From a virus: a DNA stretch of 32,057 bases. The notes beneath the pieces are model-generated. The model saw only the letters and a list, made by a program, of their open reading frames with translations. It was not told where the DNA came from and searched no databases. Positions 1-7,014 of this stretch are shown here, piece after piece; the first letter of the stretch is position 1, and each line of letters starts with the position of its first letter. Position numbers and translations under genes: made by a program. The stretch lies in IMG/VR virus record IMGVR_UViG_3300025096_000077, positions 1 through 32,057 of that record; one strand, written 5' to 3'.

Positions 1-20
1 TTCTAATTTACTTATAAAGA

Positions 21-28
21 TATTTATG
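21..28 (-). promoter_or_regulatory. Possible late promoter CATAAATA reading out of the window
   Basis: Minus-strand CATAAATA follows the stop of the last oxygenase gene and points left, toward a gene not included. One base differs from the T4 late element. The next gene cannot be seen, so this is weak. Confidence 0.25.
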
Positions 29-31
29 TCA

Positions 32-607
32 TCATATATGATTACACCACCCAGTTACTATGTATTTAATCTGTGAGGGTGAAGGAACCCCTTTATGAAT
101 ATGAGTAAAATATGCTGGCCAAATATAAAGATCTCCTGCTCTTGCTTTTAATGTTATGTTTTGATGTGCGAAATGTGTCCCACCCTTATCAGTAACATCA
201 TTTAAATAAATCAGCCATGCCAAAATTCTCTTGTTAGCAGGTTCATCATCAACAGCATATTCACAATGATCAACCAAATATCCTCCCATGGGTGGATATT
301 TTTGTATATTTACACCAGGATAAACCTCCCAATAACTCAATCCATCTATGTAAGGGTATCTCTTTACAAATTCCCGTATATTTTCTCCTAATATGGTCCT
401 CAACGTAACTATCAAAGGATTTTCATCCGAATAAATCTTAATTCCTAAGTCTAAACTATTTTTAATCTTTCTATCTACCCTCTTCCCATAAAAATCTGAT
501 TGAACACCCGTACCAACCTCCTCATGCTCAAAAAAATCTATTAACTGATTACAATAAAATTTAGAAAGAGCATTCTTCTTTTGATAGATAAGAGTTGATT
601 TCTTCAT
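32..607 (-). CDS. 2OG-Fe(II) oxygenase, prolyl-4-hydroxylase-like
   Basis: This 191-residue protein looks like a small prolyl-4-hydroxylase-type dioxygenase, which uses Fe(II), O2 and 2-oxoglutarate to hydroxylate a substrate. The visible core is H114-x-E116 in 'YLVDHCEYAVD', the strand 'RILAWLIYLNDV', 'GGTHF' near residue 145, and 'WPAYFTHIHKGVPS' at about 163-176. The last segment supplies the distal iron His (H169 or H171), and K181 in 'KYIVTGW' fits the 2-oxoglutarate-binding position. The acidic ligand is Glu where Asp is more usual. It is the last gene of a three-gene cassette: its ATG overlaps the carbamoyltransferase stop as ATGA, so translation is probably coupled. The family and fold are fairly clear. 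The substrate is not known, and a protein, a small molecule or a nucleotide are all possible. Confidence 0.85.
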   Translation of the reverse strand: MKKSTLIYQKKNALSKFYCNQLIDFFEHEEVGTGVQSDFYGKRVDRKIKNSLDLGIKIYSDENPLIVTLRTILGENIREFVKRYPYIDGLSYWEVYPGVNIQKYPPMGGYLVDHCEYAVDDEPANKRILAWLIYLNDVTDKGGTHFAHQNITLKARAGDLYIWPAYFTHIHKGVPSPSQIKYIVTGWCNHI

Positions 608-2085
608 AGTATAATTTGCTTCTCAGGAAAATAAAGATAATCAATATCACTCTTATTTAATGTATTAATCGCATCTTCAACTGTCTCCACAATGGTATCA
701 CCTGCAAGATTAAAAGATGTATTAAGTAACAAAGGAACACCAGTCAATCTATAAAACTCATAAATCAACTGATAGAAATTCTTATTAAATGATTGTCTCA
801 AGGTCTGAATTCTGCATGTATTATCAACGTGACAAATAGCAGGAATTTTATCAGATAAAACATCAAAATTATACAGCATATAAGGAGACTCATCAATAAA
901 ACTCATATCAAACCACTTCTTTGCATGTTCATATAATACAGTTGCTGCCAATGGACGATAATCTTCTCTTCTCTTTAAGGTATTAATCTTATTTCTTCCA
1001 TCAGGATCTCTAGGATCATATAAGATAGAACGATTACCTAATGCACGAGGTCCACATTCAGATCTGCTCTGAAATATAGAAACAACTTTTCCTTCTGCTA
1101 ATAACTGTGCTACTTCTTTGAAGGTGGTTTTCTCTCCTTCAACATCTATCTCTCTCTTTACTCCATTATAAACAGTTTTAAGAGGATTAATTCTTCTACT
1201 CTTAGTCTCATCATACCAACATAGTTTTGCTAATCCAACTGCAACCCCATTATCTCCACATATAGGTTCAATAAAAATCTTAATATCTTTAGGTAAATTT
1301 TTTCTAATATAACTATTTGCTACACAATTTAGAAAATATCCCCCAGATAGACAGACATTATTACATCCAGATAGTTCTACCGCCTGAACCACCAGTCTCC
1401 TTACATATTCCTGACTATAATTTTGTAACCACTTACAAAAATCTGCTTTCTCTTCAAATGTATTAAATTCTGGTTTTAAAGTAACTTCTCTAATATCATT
1501 ATCATCAATCTCAAAGATAGAAGTATCATAATCCACATCATCAGTAGAATATGCTGACATTGCCATCAACTTTCCTGCATCATACCAATTCATTCCCCAT
1601 GTCATACATGTTTTCTCAAACATATCTGCCGGACTTATCCTCTTTAAAGGACGAGTCTTTCCATCTTTTAAAATAATAGGATTATCAAAGGGGACTGAAA
1701 CATAACGGTAAACCAGATCAATCTTAAGAGGATAAGTTAATTTATAAATGCTAATAGATTCTCTACCATAAGTTCCCTCTTTAAAACGAGAATCATCTAA
1801 AGAAACTTCAGATCCCATCCCATCAACTATCACACATACAGCTTCCTTAAATCCAGAATCATAAAAAGAATGAGCTGCATGATAAACATGATGAGTAGAA
1901 TCTAAATCCATTCCTGCATGTGGAGCATTCTCTAAATCCCCAAATTCTTCCATGCACTGATTAGACATCTTATCATGTTTAACATGAGAAAACCTTTCCG
2001 ATTCTAATAGTAAATCTAAATTACCATCTTTGACTAAAGCAATAGATGCATCATGCCATGAACTAAGAGATACTTTATCAGTCAT
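604..2085 (-). CDS. O-carbamoyltransferase, NodU/TobZ/CmcH family
   Basis: This 493-residue protein is a complete NodU/CmcH/TobZ-type carbamoyltransferase. These enzymes move a carbamoyl group from carbamoyl phosphate, through carbamoyl-adenylate, to a hydroxyl of a sugar, antibiotic or nucleoside. The N-terminal half has 'WHDASIALV' (H11, D12), 'HHVYHAAH' at 65-72 (metal-binding histidines) and 'CLSGGYFLNCVAN' at 245-257. The C-terminal domain has 'CGPRALGNRSIL' at 344-355 and 'GVPLLLNTSFN' at 449-459, both family signatures. The length is close to the family's usual 500-580 residues and no key motif is missing. ATGA overlaps join it to an oxygenase on each side, so the three are probably made together. 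Relatives are known to carbamoylate nodulation factors, cephem and tobramycin antibiotics, and hydroxymethylcytosine in some viral systems. The acceptor here is unknown. Confidence 0.9.
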   Translation of the reverse strand: MTDKVSLSSWHDASIALVKDGNLDLLLESERFSHVKHDKMSNQCMEEFGDLENAPHAGMDLDSTHHVYHAAHSFYDSGFKEAVCVIVDGMGSEVSLDDSRFKEGTYGRESISIYKLTYPLKIDLVYRYVSVPFDNPIILKDGKTRPLKRISPADMFEKTCMTWGMNWYDAGKLMAMSAYSTDDVDYDTSIFEIDDNDIREVTLKPEFNTFEEKADFCKWLQNYSQEYVRRLVVQAVELSGCNNVCLSGGYFLNCVANSYIRKNLPKDIKIFIEPICGDNGVAVGLAKLCWYDETKSRRINPLKTVYNGVKREIDVEGEKTTFKEVAQLLAEGKVVSIFQSRSECGPRALGNRSILYDPRDPDGRNKINTLKRREDYRPLAATVLYEHAKKWFDMSFIDESPYMLYNFDVLSDKIPAICHVDNTCRIQTLRQSFNKNFYQLIYEFYRLTGVPLLLNTSFNLAGDTIVETVEDAINTLNKSDIDYLYFPEKQIIL

Positions 2086-2693
2086 TCTTTCAATTGTCCT
2101 TCATCAAACATAAAATTTATAATACATCTCCTATACCCATCAGGACATTTTCCAGCCGAATGATATCTTCTCGCATCAAAAAGAATAGCACGACCTTTCT
2201 TAGTCTCTGCCTTATATTTTGAAGTAAACTTATTAGGATAAGGTTTATCATACATTTCCTTACCAATTAAAGTATAAGAATTGGGAACTGTATTGACAAA
2301 ATACACCATCGACCAACACTCTTGTATAGCATCGGTATGAGGCATAACAATCTTTCTAGTTTTAGGATGATGCGTATTTAAATTTATCTTTGCTCTAAAA
2401 ATTCTATAATCATCACAACCAAAAAATTCTTTACAAGAAGGACGAAATAAACTAACTAAATCTTCACTCCTTTTAGATTGACTTTCATAATTATAAATTA
2501 ATTGATGAACAAACTGATGATGGTCATACGTATTTCTATTAAGGACTGTGTTAATAGACCTCTTCTCCCCATTACTAGCATCATTATAAAAATAAGGAAA
2601 CTGATTACTCAATAAAAGTTCTTCAACAGAATCTTGATCCTGTTTAGGTATAAAATCATCTATTATATAATATCCATCCGCATCGTAAAACAT
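2082..2693 (-). CDS. 2OG-Fe(II) oxygenase (HxD...H type)
   Basis: This 203-residue dioxygenase heads the cassette. The iron triad is legible: 'MPHTDA' gives H119-x-D121, and 'DARRYHSAGKCPDGYRRCIINF' gives H178 with R188 or R189 placed to bind 2-oxoglutarate. The N-terminus ('YYIIDDFIP') is the usual opening strand of P4H-like proteins. It is not closely similar to the 32-607 protein, so the two are unlikely to be a recent duplication and may act on different positions or substrates. The ATG lies about 20 bases downstream of the predicted transcription start of a consensus sigma-70-type promoter, with only a weak ribosome site (GAGAAAAA). Its stop overlaps the carbamoyltransferase start as ATGA. 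The substrate is unknown. Confidence 0.85.
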   Translation of the reverse strand: MFYDADGYYIIDDFIPKQDQDSVEELLLSNQFPYFYNDASNGEKRSINTVLNRNTYDHHQFVHQLIYNYESQSKRSEDLVSLFRPSCKEFFGCDDYRIFRAKINLNTHHPKTRKIVMPHTDAIQECWSMVYFVNTVPNSYTLIGKEMYDKPYPNKFTSKYKAETKKGRAILFDARRYHSAGKCPDGYRRCIINFMFDEGQLKE

Positions 2694-2708
2694 ATACCAT
2701 TTTTCTCA

Positions 2709-2748
2709 ATTATAACAAAATTATAACAAAATTATTTTATAGTGTCAA
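2709..2748 (-). promoter_or_regulatory. Consensus sigma-70-type promoter with duplicated -10
   Basis: Read on the minus strand there is a perfect TTGACA at 2748-2743, a spacer of exactly 17 bases, and a perfect TATAAT at 2725-2720 preceded by TG one base away (extended -10). An 11-base unit, ATTATAACAAA on the plus strand, is repeated in tandem at 2709-2719 and 2720-2730, so a second TATAAT stands at 2714-2709. This fills the gap between the fibre genes and the oxygenase/carbamoyltransferase cassette and points into the cassette. It looks like a host-RNA-polymerase (early) promoter, unlike the TATAAATA-like late motifs before the fibre genes. Confidence 0.85.
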
Positions 2749-2751
2749 TAT

Positions 2752-3135
2752 TTACCTAATTGTTAATGCCCATCCAACTGTCTTTGGATTACCAGTATCT
2801 GCTTGATATGCAGACTCATTCCACATGTATTGCTTGCCATCAGCATCTTGTATTGTTGTAATTCCAGGCTGTGCTATAGGTGGACTATACATTCCACTAG
2901 TTGTGTTTAGAGTCCAAGAAGTTGAAGCAACACCATTAATATCAATGGGTTCTGAATACCTCCAAATATTATTATCCCGATCGTAAACTTTATCACGATT
3001 ACCTGCCGTAGATCCCAACTGATAATCAGCCCATTGTCCACCATGAGGACTTAAAGACTCAACCTCATCCAGGCTATCAGTGTCTAAAATCTCAACAACC
3101 ACTCCCTTCAAATTAATTTTGGAATACTTTGCCAT
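2752..3135 (-). CDS. Putative virion-surface/fibre-associated protein
   Basis: This 127-residue protein was not assigned to a family with known function. It has a short N-terminal strand region ('KYSKINLKGVVVEIL'), an acidic stretch, and an aromatic C-terminal half ('YDRDNNIWRYSEP', 'YMWNESAYQADTGNPKTVGWALTIR'). It ends a run of fibre-like genes and follows the glycine-rich protein by 9 bases, with an AAGGAA ribosome site lying over the upstream stop region. Co-transcription with the fibres suggests a structural or fibre-accessory role. No signal peptide or membrane segment is seen. It is the last gene before the sigma-70-type promoter of the modification cassette. Confidence 0.6.
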   Translation of the reverse strand: MAKYSKINLKGVVVEILDTDSLDEVESLSPHGGQWADYQLGSTAGNRDKVYDRDNNIWRYSEPIDINGVASTSWTLNTTSGMYSPPIAQPGITTIQDADGKQYMWNESAYQADTGNPKTVGWALTIR

Positions 3136-3144
3136 GAGGTTTCC

Positions 3145-4248
3145 TTATACAGTGTATCTAACAACAACAAGACCTGCGCCGCCGCCAGCACCATTTTCAA
3201 AATTACCATTATTGACTGGAGTTCCAGCACCACCACCTCCACCACTACCATTTGCTAATCCAGCTACAGCCGCAGTATTTTTATTGCCTCCACTGCCGCC
3301 ACCATTAGGACCGGGAACCACAGGGTTATCAGAAGGATGTGCGCGACCTCCACTGCCACCACCACCATAGATACCGCTAGTGGGGTTAATACCAGGATAA
3401 CTTATTAAAGGAGCATCCCATCCAGCTGGTCCAAGATCAACACCAGCACCACCTACACCAGGTCCACCACTAGATCCATTGCTACCAACGGCACCGGCAC
3501 CACCGCCACCAGCACCCGTGAAAGGAGGAGATCCAGGAGTACTACCACCATCATAACCATAATTAGTTACCGTACCATCATGAGGATTATTCTGAGCAGG
3601 TTGGTTACCTTCTGCAGCCGGAGAAGCATTAGATCCACCAGAACCCTGACCACCAGCAGATCCGCCACAGTCAGCATTACCTGCATTAGGTCCTGATCCA
3701 CCACCTCCACCGCCTTTTGCGGTTACTTTAATAGTAGTTGGAGAAGTTGCACCAAAAACAGCATCTGTACCGTTAGTCCCTTGATTTCCACCATAAGGAG
3801 CATCTTTAACAGAACATGGAGGTTCAGTATTATTAGTTCCTGCACTAGCATCACCACCACTCCCTCCTCCACCGAGGGTAACATTATAAGTTCCTGCACT
3901 TAAAGTTAAACCAGTAACTAAGGCAACTCCACCGGCGCCACCACCGCCACCACCGTCAGAACCACCATTATTATTAGATCCTCCACCACCACCGGAACCT
4001 ACACAAAGAACCTCAACGGCTTCTGAACCCTGAGAAACAACAAAACTACCCGAAGTCGTGAATGTATGATACTTATATCCATTTCCAGGAGCTGTCCCAT
4101 TTGCCTGATTTCCACCAGTTGCTACAAAAGGTGTATTTAATGTATCTCTCGTCATCAAATAATAGTTATCATCCAAAGAAAACTGTCCGCCAGTAGCACC
4201 GTCTGTAACGGCAGTACCAATACGATTTCCAATAAATCCTCTTGCCAT
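3145..4248 (-). CDS. Glycine-rich tail-fibre/adhesin-like protein
   Basis: This 367-residue protein has a short non-repetitive head (residues 1-60, 'ARGFIGNRIGTAV'). Next comes a segment typical of glycine-rich fibre domains ('YHTFTTSGSF', then 'EVLCVGSGGGGG'). After that are some 250 residues with many Gly runs separated by Asn, Ser, Ala and Pro, ending in 'AGGGAGLVVVRYTV'. That closing strand is characteristic of glycine-rich domains at the end of phage fibre proteins. Known polyglycine tips, such as the phage S16 gp38 adhesin, form packed polyglycine-II helices and bind host receptors. A receptor-binding role is therefore plausible but inferred. The start has a consensus AGGAGG ribosome site. 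The Gly runs produce Pro-rich reading frames on the other strand, which are shadows. Confidence 0.75.
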   Translation of the reverse strand: MARGFIGNRIGTAVTDGATGGQFSLDDNYYLMTRDTLNTPFVATGGNQANGTAPGNGYKYHTFTTSGSFVVSQGSEAVEVLCVGSGGGGGSNNNGGSDGGGGGGAGGVALVTGLTLSAGTYNVTLGGGGSGGDASAGTNNTEPPCSVKDAPYGGNQGTNGTDAVFGATSPTTIKVTAKGGGGGGSGPNAGNADCGGSAGGQGSGGSNASPAAEGNQPAQNNPHDGTVTNYGYDGGSTPGSPPFTGAGGGGAGAVGSNGSSGGPGVGGAGVDLGPAGWDAPLISYPGINPTSGIYGGGGSGGRAHPSDNPVVPGPNGGGSGGNKNTAAVAGLANGSGGGGGAGTPVNNGNFENGAGGGAGLVVVRYTV

Positions 4249-4263
4249 TCTCAGTTCCTCCTA

Positions 4264-4632
4264 TCAATCATCAGTGAGTACTTCATAACCAATAACAATA
4301 TGTAAATCACTATTGGCACTTGCGCCTGCACGAACAGCGTCCCCTTCTTCCAAATATATGGGTGAATTTTTACCCAATACAATAAGAGTGGTATCAGCAG
4401 GAACAGCAACAGTATGTGCTAACTTCCAGTCTGAACTCCCATCATAAAAACTTACCGTAGCATCACAAGAATTAGTTCCATCTATATTTGCCACAATAAT
4501 AGAATTAATCTTATACACATCACCTGATGAACCACCATTTGCTAATATTGAAGTAGTAGTCGTGGTATCAAGTGCTTGGCCATGCGTCTTACCAGTGATA
4601 GTTGTTACATTTACTAAATTTGGGGCAGCCAT
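4264..4632 (-). CDS. Small beta-rich virion protein
   Basis: This 122-residue protein is Thr/Ser-rich with alternating hydrophobic strands and no helix-rich stretch. Its C-terminal half ('ADTTLIVLGKNSPIYLEEGDAV', then 'SDLHIVIGYEVL') resembles the pattern in the 5495-6031 protein ('GSSFVITDAGKTLLETSDSL', then 'VDVALSILKG'). A shared beta-sandwich fold and distant paralogy are likely. It is preceded by a late-promoter-like GATAAATA and a GGAG ribosome site, and sits among fibre genes, so a small fibre, collar or capsid-surface protein is plausible. No specific function can be assigned. Confidence 0.65.
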   Translation of the reverse strand: MAAPNLVNVTTITGKTHGQALDTTTTTSILANGGSSGDVYKINSIIVANIDGTNSCDATVSFYDGSSDWKLAHTVAVPADTTLIVLGKNSPIYLEEGDAVRAGASANSDLHIVIGYEVLTDD

Positions 4633-4654
4633 GTCTTAAAAATCTCCGTAGTTT

Positions 4655-4662
4655 TATTTATC
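4655..4662 (-). promoter_or_regulatory. T4-late-like promoter GATAAATA
   Basis: On the minus strand GATAAATAAAAC lies about 23 bases upstream of the 4632 start codon. It differs from the T4 late -10 TATAAATA at one base. It overlaps the 3' end of the preceding gene. An almost identical GATAAATAAAAC stands before the gp26 gene, which supports both. Confidence 0.5.
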
Positions 4663-5494
4663 CAAATATCATTGCCATGGCAACGGCTTTACCCATTGTT
4701 GCCATACTCTTAGTTCCCTCTTTAAGAGATGTAGCAGTCAAAACTCCAACTACTCTTGCATCACCATGAACGAAAAGACTAGTACCAGAAGTACCAACAG
4801 GACCCACAGTTAGATCAGCTACAGGGTTAGTAGTCCCAATTCCAACCGATGATAATGTATTAATACCAGCAGCAGTCTTGCTCCACAAATCAACTTGTCC
4901 CGGAAGACCAGTTAGATTAGACCCATCACCATAAATCTGATAGGCAGTAAGAATACCAACGTTTGTTATTGAAGTATTATTAACCCTTGAGATTGAATCA
5001 GGTCGTGTAGTACCAATACCCACAGATACTGTAGTATTAATTCCTGCAGCAGTCTTTATCCAAAAATCTGCTTGCCCTGGAAGTCCTGTTAATCCTGAAC
5101 CAGAACCAGAGAAAGAATCAGCAGTAACAATACCACTTGATACTATATCTCCAAAGCTACCAACACCACTGACAGTTAATTTACCACCCAGACTAAGATT
5201 TCCAGTTATCTGGTCAATGCTCTGCCCCATATTAAATGCTTTATAAGCAACTAATTCAAGGATATCTCCACTCTGTGCATACGAAGAAAGTCCAACACTA
5301 GTTCCATTACCAGCTTCATAATCTCTTGCTTCAACTAATTTAACACCGTTAAGGAATACATCCATGTATCCAACGGTATATCCTGCAGCAAATGTAAAGC
5401 TAGTCGTTATTCCACCAGGAGTAAAAACTTCTCTAGCAACAGTTACGGCTGCATCACCAGGATTTCTCCCTATATAACCGCCTCTATCTGCCAT
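4658..5494 (-). CDS. Fibre-like structural protein with VGIGTT repeats
   Basis: This 278-residue protein is modular. Residues 1-90 ('FTPGGITTSFTFAAGYTVGYMDVFLNGVKL', 'GDILELVAYKAF') form a small beta domain common at the N-terminus of marine phage fibre proteins. From about residue 100 there are two copies of a unit of the form YGDGSNLTGLPGQ-DxW-KTAAGINT-SVGIGTT-P, as seen at 'KTAAGINTTVSVGIGTTRP' and 'KTAAGINTLSSVGIGTTNP'. A short helical or hydrophobic tail ('MGKAVAMAMIFG') ends it. The same units occur in the 6058-6954 and giant 9261-15224 proteins. Its start has an AAGGGGGT ribosome site. It is probably a fibre or whisker component. The contact partner is unknown. Confidence 0.7.
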   Translation of the reverse strand: MADRGGYIGRNPGDAAVTVAREVFTPGGITTSFTFAAGYTVGYMDVFLNGVKLVEARDYEAGNGTSVGLSSYAQSGDILELVAYKAFNMGQSIDQITGNLSLGGKLTVSGVGSFGDIVSSGIVTADSFSGSGSGLTGLPGQADFWIKTAAGINTTVSVGIGTTRPDSISRVNNTSITNVGILTAYQIYGDGSNLTGLPGQVDLWSKTAAGINTLSSVGIGTTNPVADLTVGPVGTSGTSLFVHGDARVVGVLTATSLKEGTKSMATMGKAVAMAMIFG

Positions 5495-6031
5495 TTAGCT
5501 AACCCCCTTAAGGATACTCAGAGCCACATCAACTCCATTTGCACTATCACAATAAACTCTTAAAGAATCACTAGTTTCTAAAAGGGTTTTACCAGCATCA
5601 GTAATAACAAAAGAACTTCCAGTTGGAACAGGAATCTTCTGTCCTATACCTACTACAGTATTTGAAGAACTATCATGCACTTCAATCCAAATATTAACTG
5701 CACTATCAGTATTATTAGCAAATGTACCACCAATTAAAATACTTTTATCTGAAGCAGTATACGAACTTGTTAATCCTAAGAATGTAAAACTACCTGTCGC
5801 GGATATCGCAGCAGTGTTAATCGAATCCCTATCAATGTAAACCTTACTAACATCAACTCTATCAACTCTAGTTCCCCCAAGGGTATGAGTACTATCAACA
5901 ATATATCCGGAAGAAATTCCAACTGTTGAAATACCACTAATAATATTAGTTTTAATTCCCACGGAACCTGAGGAGTTCGTAGTTACGATCCCTACTGCTC
6001 TTGATAATGAATTGGTAAACGATTCTGCCAT
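5495..6031 (-). CDS. Small beta-rich virion protein
   Basis: This 178-residue protein has an N-terminal part with short VGI/STVGI turns. From about residue 75 it has a beta-sandwich-like domain ('AISATGSFTFLGLTSSY', 'ILIGGTFANNTDSAVNIWIEVHD', 'DSLRVYCDSANGVDVALSILKG'). The C-terminal domain pattern parallels the 4264-4632 protein. The gene abuts the next one directly, its stop ending one base before the following ATG, and an AATAAATA late-like motif lies about 20 bases upstream of its start. It is probably a virion surface or fibre-associated protein. I do not recognise a named family. Confidence 0.65.
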   Translation of the reverse strand: MAESFTNSLSRAVGIVTTNSSGSVGIKTNIISGISTVGISSGYIVDSTHTLGGTRVDRVDVSKVYIDRDSINTAAISATGSFTFLGLTSSYTASDKSILIGGTFANNTDSAVNIWIEVHDSSSNTVVGIGQKIPVPTGSSFVITDAGKTLLETSDSLRVYCDSANGVDVALSILKGVS

Positions 6032-6051
6032 TGTTCTTTAAGTGTTAAAGT

Positions 6052-6059
6052 TATTTATT
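6052..6059 (-). promoter_or_regulatory. T4-late-like promoter AATAAATA
   Basis: Minus-strand AATAAATA lies 20 bases before the 6031 start codon, one base away from TATAAATA, at the very end of the preceding gene. A+T richness makes chance occurrence possible. The consistent placement before several genes in this run is the main support. Confidence 0.4.
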
Positions 6060-6954
6060 AACCGCCAAGTGCGATTACCATTCCAAGAGATGCACCTGGA
6101 GTGACTGTTGCTGTTGCCACACCTGATGATGGGGCTGTGACCGTCCATGCTGTTCCATTACTGGATGCAAAATTAATAAAGGTAGTACCAGATCCAATAT
6201 AAGTTCCTTCGGAAGCAACACCAATCTGACCACCTGATGCAGCAACTACACCAGTTAAATTGGAACCATCTCCATAGAAGGAATCAGCAGTAACAATACC
6301 ACTTGATACCACATCAGTCATACTGGTGAGTCCAGTAAGAGTGGAAGCTCCACTTACACTTACAGTGGTTGCATGGAAATATGCAATCGTGCCAAGACCA
6401 GTAATATTAATCTCACGACCAGAAACTTGATCGTAAGTAATATCATCCTTGACGTAGAGATCCCCACCAACATACAAATCTCCACCCGTCGTAGTAATAC
6501 CACCTTGGCTTGCAAGTGTAGTAATACCCGTAACAGATAGAGTAGTTGTAATAGCAACGTGACTATTAAATGTGGATACTCCTACAACAGAAAGACCCCA
6601 CCCAACCAAAGCACTACCACTTGGTTGAATAGTAACAGCACGATCTCCAAAAGTAGAAAGGCCAGTAATATTAATCTCACGACCAGAAACTTGGTCATAA
6701 GTAATATCATCTTTTACATAAAGATCCCCACCAACATAAAGATCGCCACCCGTGGTAGTAATTCCACCTTGGCTTGCAAGGGTACTAACACCAGTGACGA
6801 CTATAGAGGTAGCACCAATGCCACCAGCAACTTCTAATTCAAATTTAGGAGCAGTTGAACCAATACCAACTTTCTGATTGGTCGCATCAGCTAAAATAAG
6901 CTTGGTATCTACCTCAAGCCCATTCTTTACAACAAAATTCTTATTGACAGCCAT
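6058..6954 (-). CDS. Fibre-like structural protein with internal duplication
   Basis: This 298-residue protein begins 'MAVNKNFVVKNGLEVD', a head often found on marine phage fibre-like proteins. It continues with beta-repeat units ('LILADATNQKVGIGSTAPKFELEV'). A segment of about 40 residues, 'LASQGGITTTGGDLYVGGDL' through 'DQVSGREINITGL', occurs twice, 88 residues apart. A later unit, 'VVSSGIVTADSFYGDGSNLTG', matches one in the 4658-5494 protein. The C-terminus ends in 'GASLGMVIALGG'. An exact TATAAATA late promoter lies 36 bases upstream. The repeated beta modules suggest an elongated trimeric fibre shaft, though no receptor-binding tip is recognisable. Confidence 0.7.
   Translation of the reverse strand: MAVNKNFVVKNGLEVDTKLILADATNQKVGIGSTAPKFELEVAGGIGATSIVVTGVSTLASQGGITTTGGDLYVGGDLYVKDDITYDQVSGREINITGLSTFGDRAVTIQPSGSALVGWGLSVVGVSTFNSHVAITTTLSVTGITTLASQGGITTTGGDLYVGGDLYVKDDITYDQVSGREINITGLGTIAYFHATTVSVSGASTLTGLTSMTDVVSSGIVTADSFYGDGSNLTGVVAASGGQIGVASEGTYIGSGTTFINFASSNGTAWTVTAPSSGVATATVTPGASLGMVIALGG
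6398..6516. repeat. Direct repeat, copy A (period 264 bases)
   Basis: About 119 bases that recur with scattered mismatches at 6662-6780, offset by exactly 264 bases (88 codons, in frame) within one fibre gene. The mismatches are mostly at third codon positions, so the encoded residues stay the same. This points to an old duplication kept under protein-level selection. Confidence 0.9.
6662..6780. repeat. Direct repeat, copy B (period 264 bases)
   Basis: Second copy of the in-frame duplication whose first copy is at 6398-6516. Both encode the same segment ending in 'GREINITGL'. The two copies differ mainly by synonymous changes such as tcgtaa/tcataa and gacgtag/tacataa. Confidence 0.9.
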
Positions 6955-6989
6955 GCGGGTTCACTTTCCCCCAACAGAGTATTATTATT

Positions 6990-6997
6990 TATTTATA
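6990..6997 (-). promoter_or_regulatory. T4-type late promoter TATAAATA
   Basis: Minus-strand TATAAATA, an exact match to the T4 late -10 element used by sigma gp55. It lies in the 60-base gap between the 744-residue fibre gene and the 6058-6954 gene, 36 bases before the latter's ATG. It is one of two exact copies in this window. Confidence 0.7.
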
Positions 6998-7014
6998 AGG
7001 AATATTTGTTAGAA

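Noticed and set aside
32-2693. TET/JBP-type DNA base hydroxylase
   Set aside because: The two oxygenases have P4H-like motif spacing and are short. Nothing specific to TET/JBP was seen, so DNA modification remains only one of several options.
3080-3370. Proline-rich plus-strand reading frame
   Set aside because: It is the antisense of the glycine-rich fibre gene: Gly codons read as Pro on the other strand. It has no ribosome site.
3180-4010. CCACCACC tracts as a tandem repeat or CRISPR-like array
   Set aside because: They are simply Gly codon runs read on the other strand, with irregular spacing and no conserved repeat unit.
3145-4248. Collagen-like protein as an obvious prolyl-hydroxylase target
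   Set aside because: The Gly runs do not follow a Gly-x-y triplet pattern, so a collagen-type helix is not supported.
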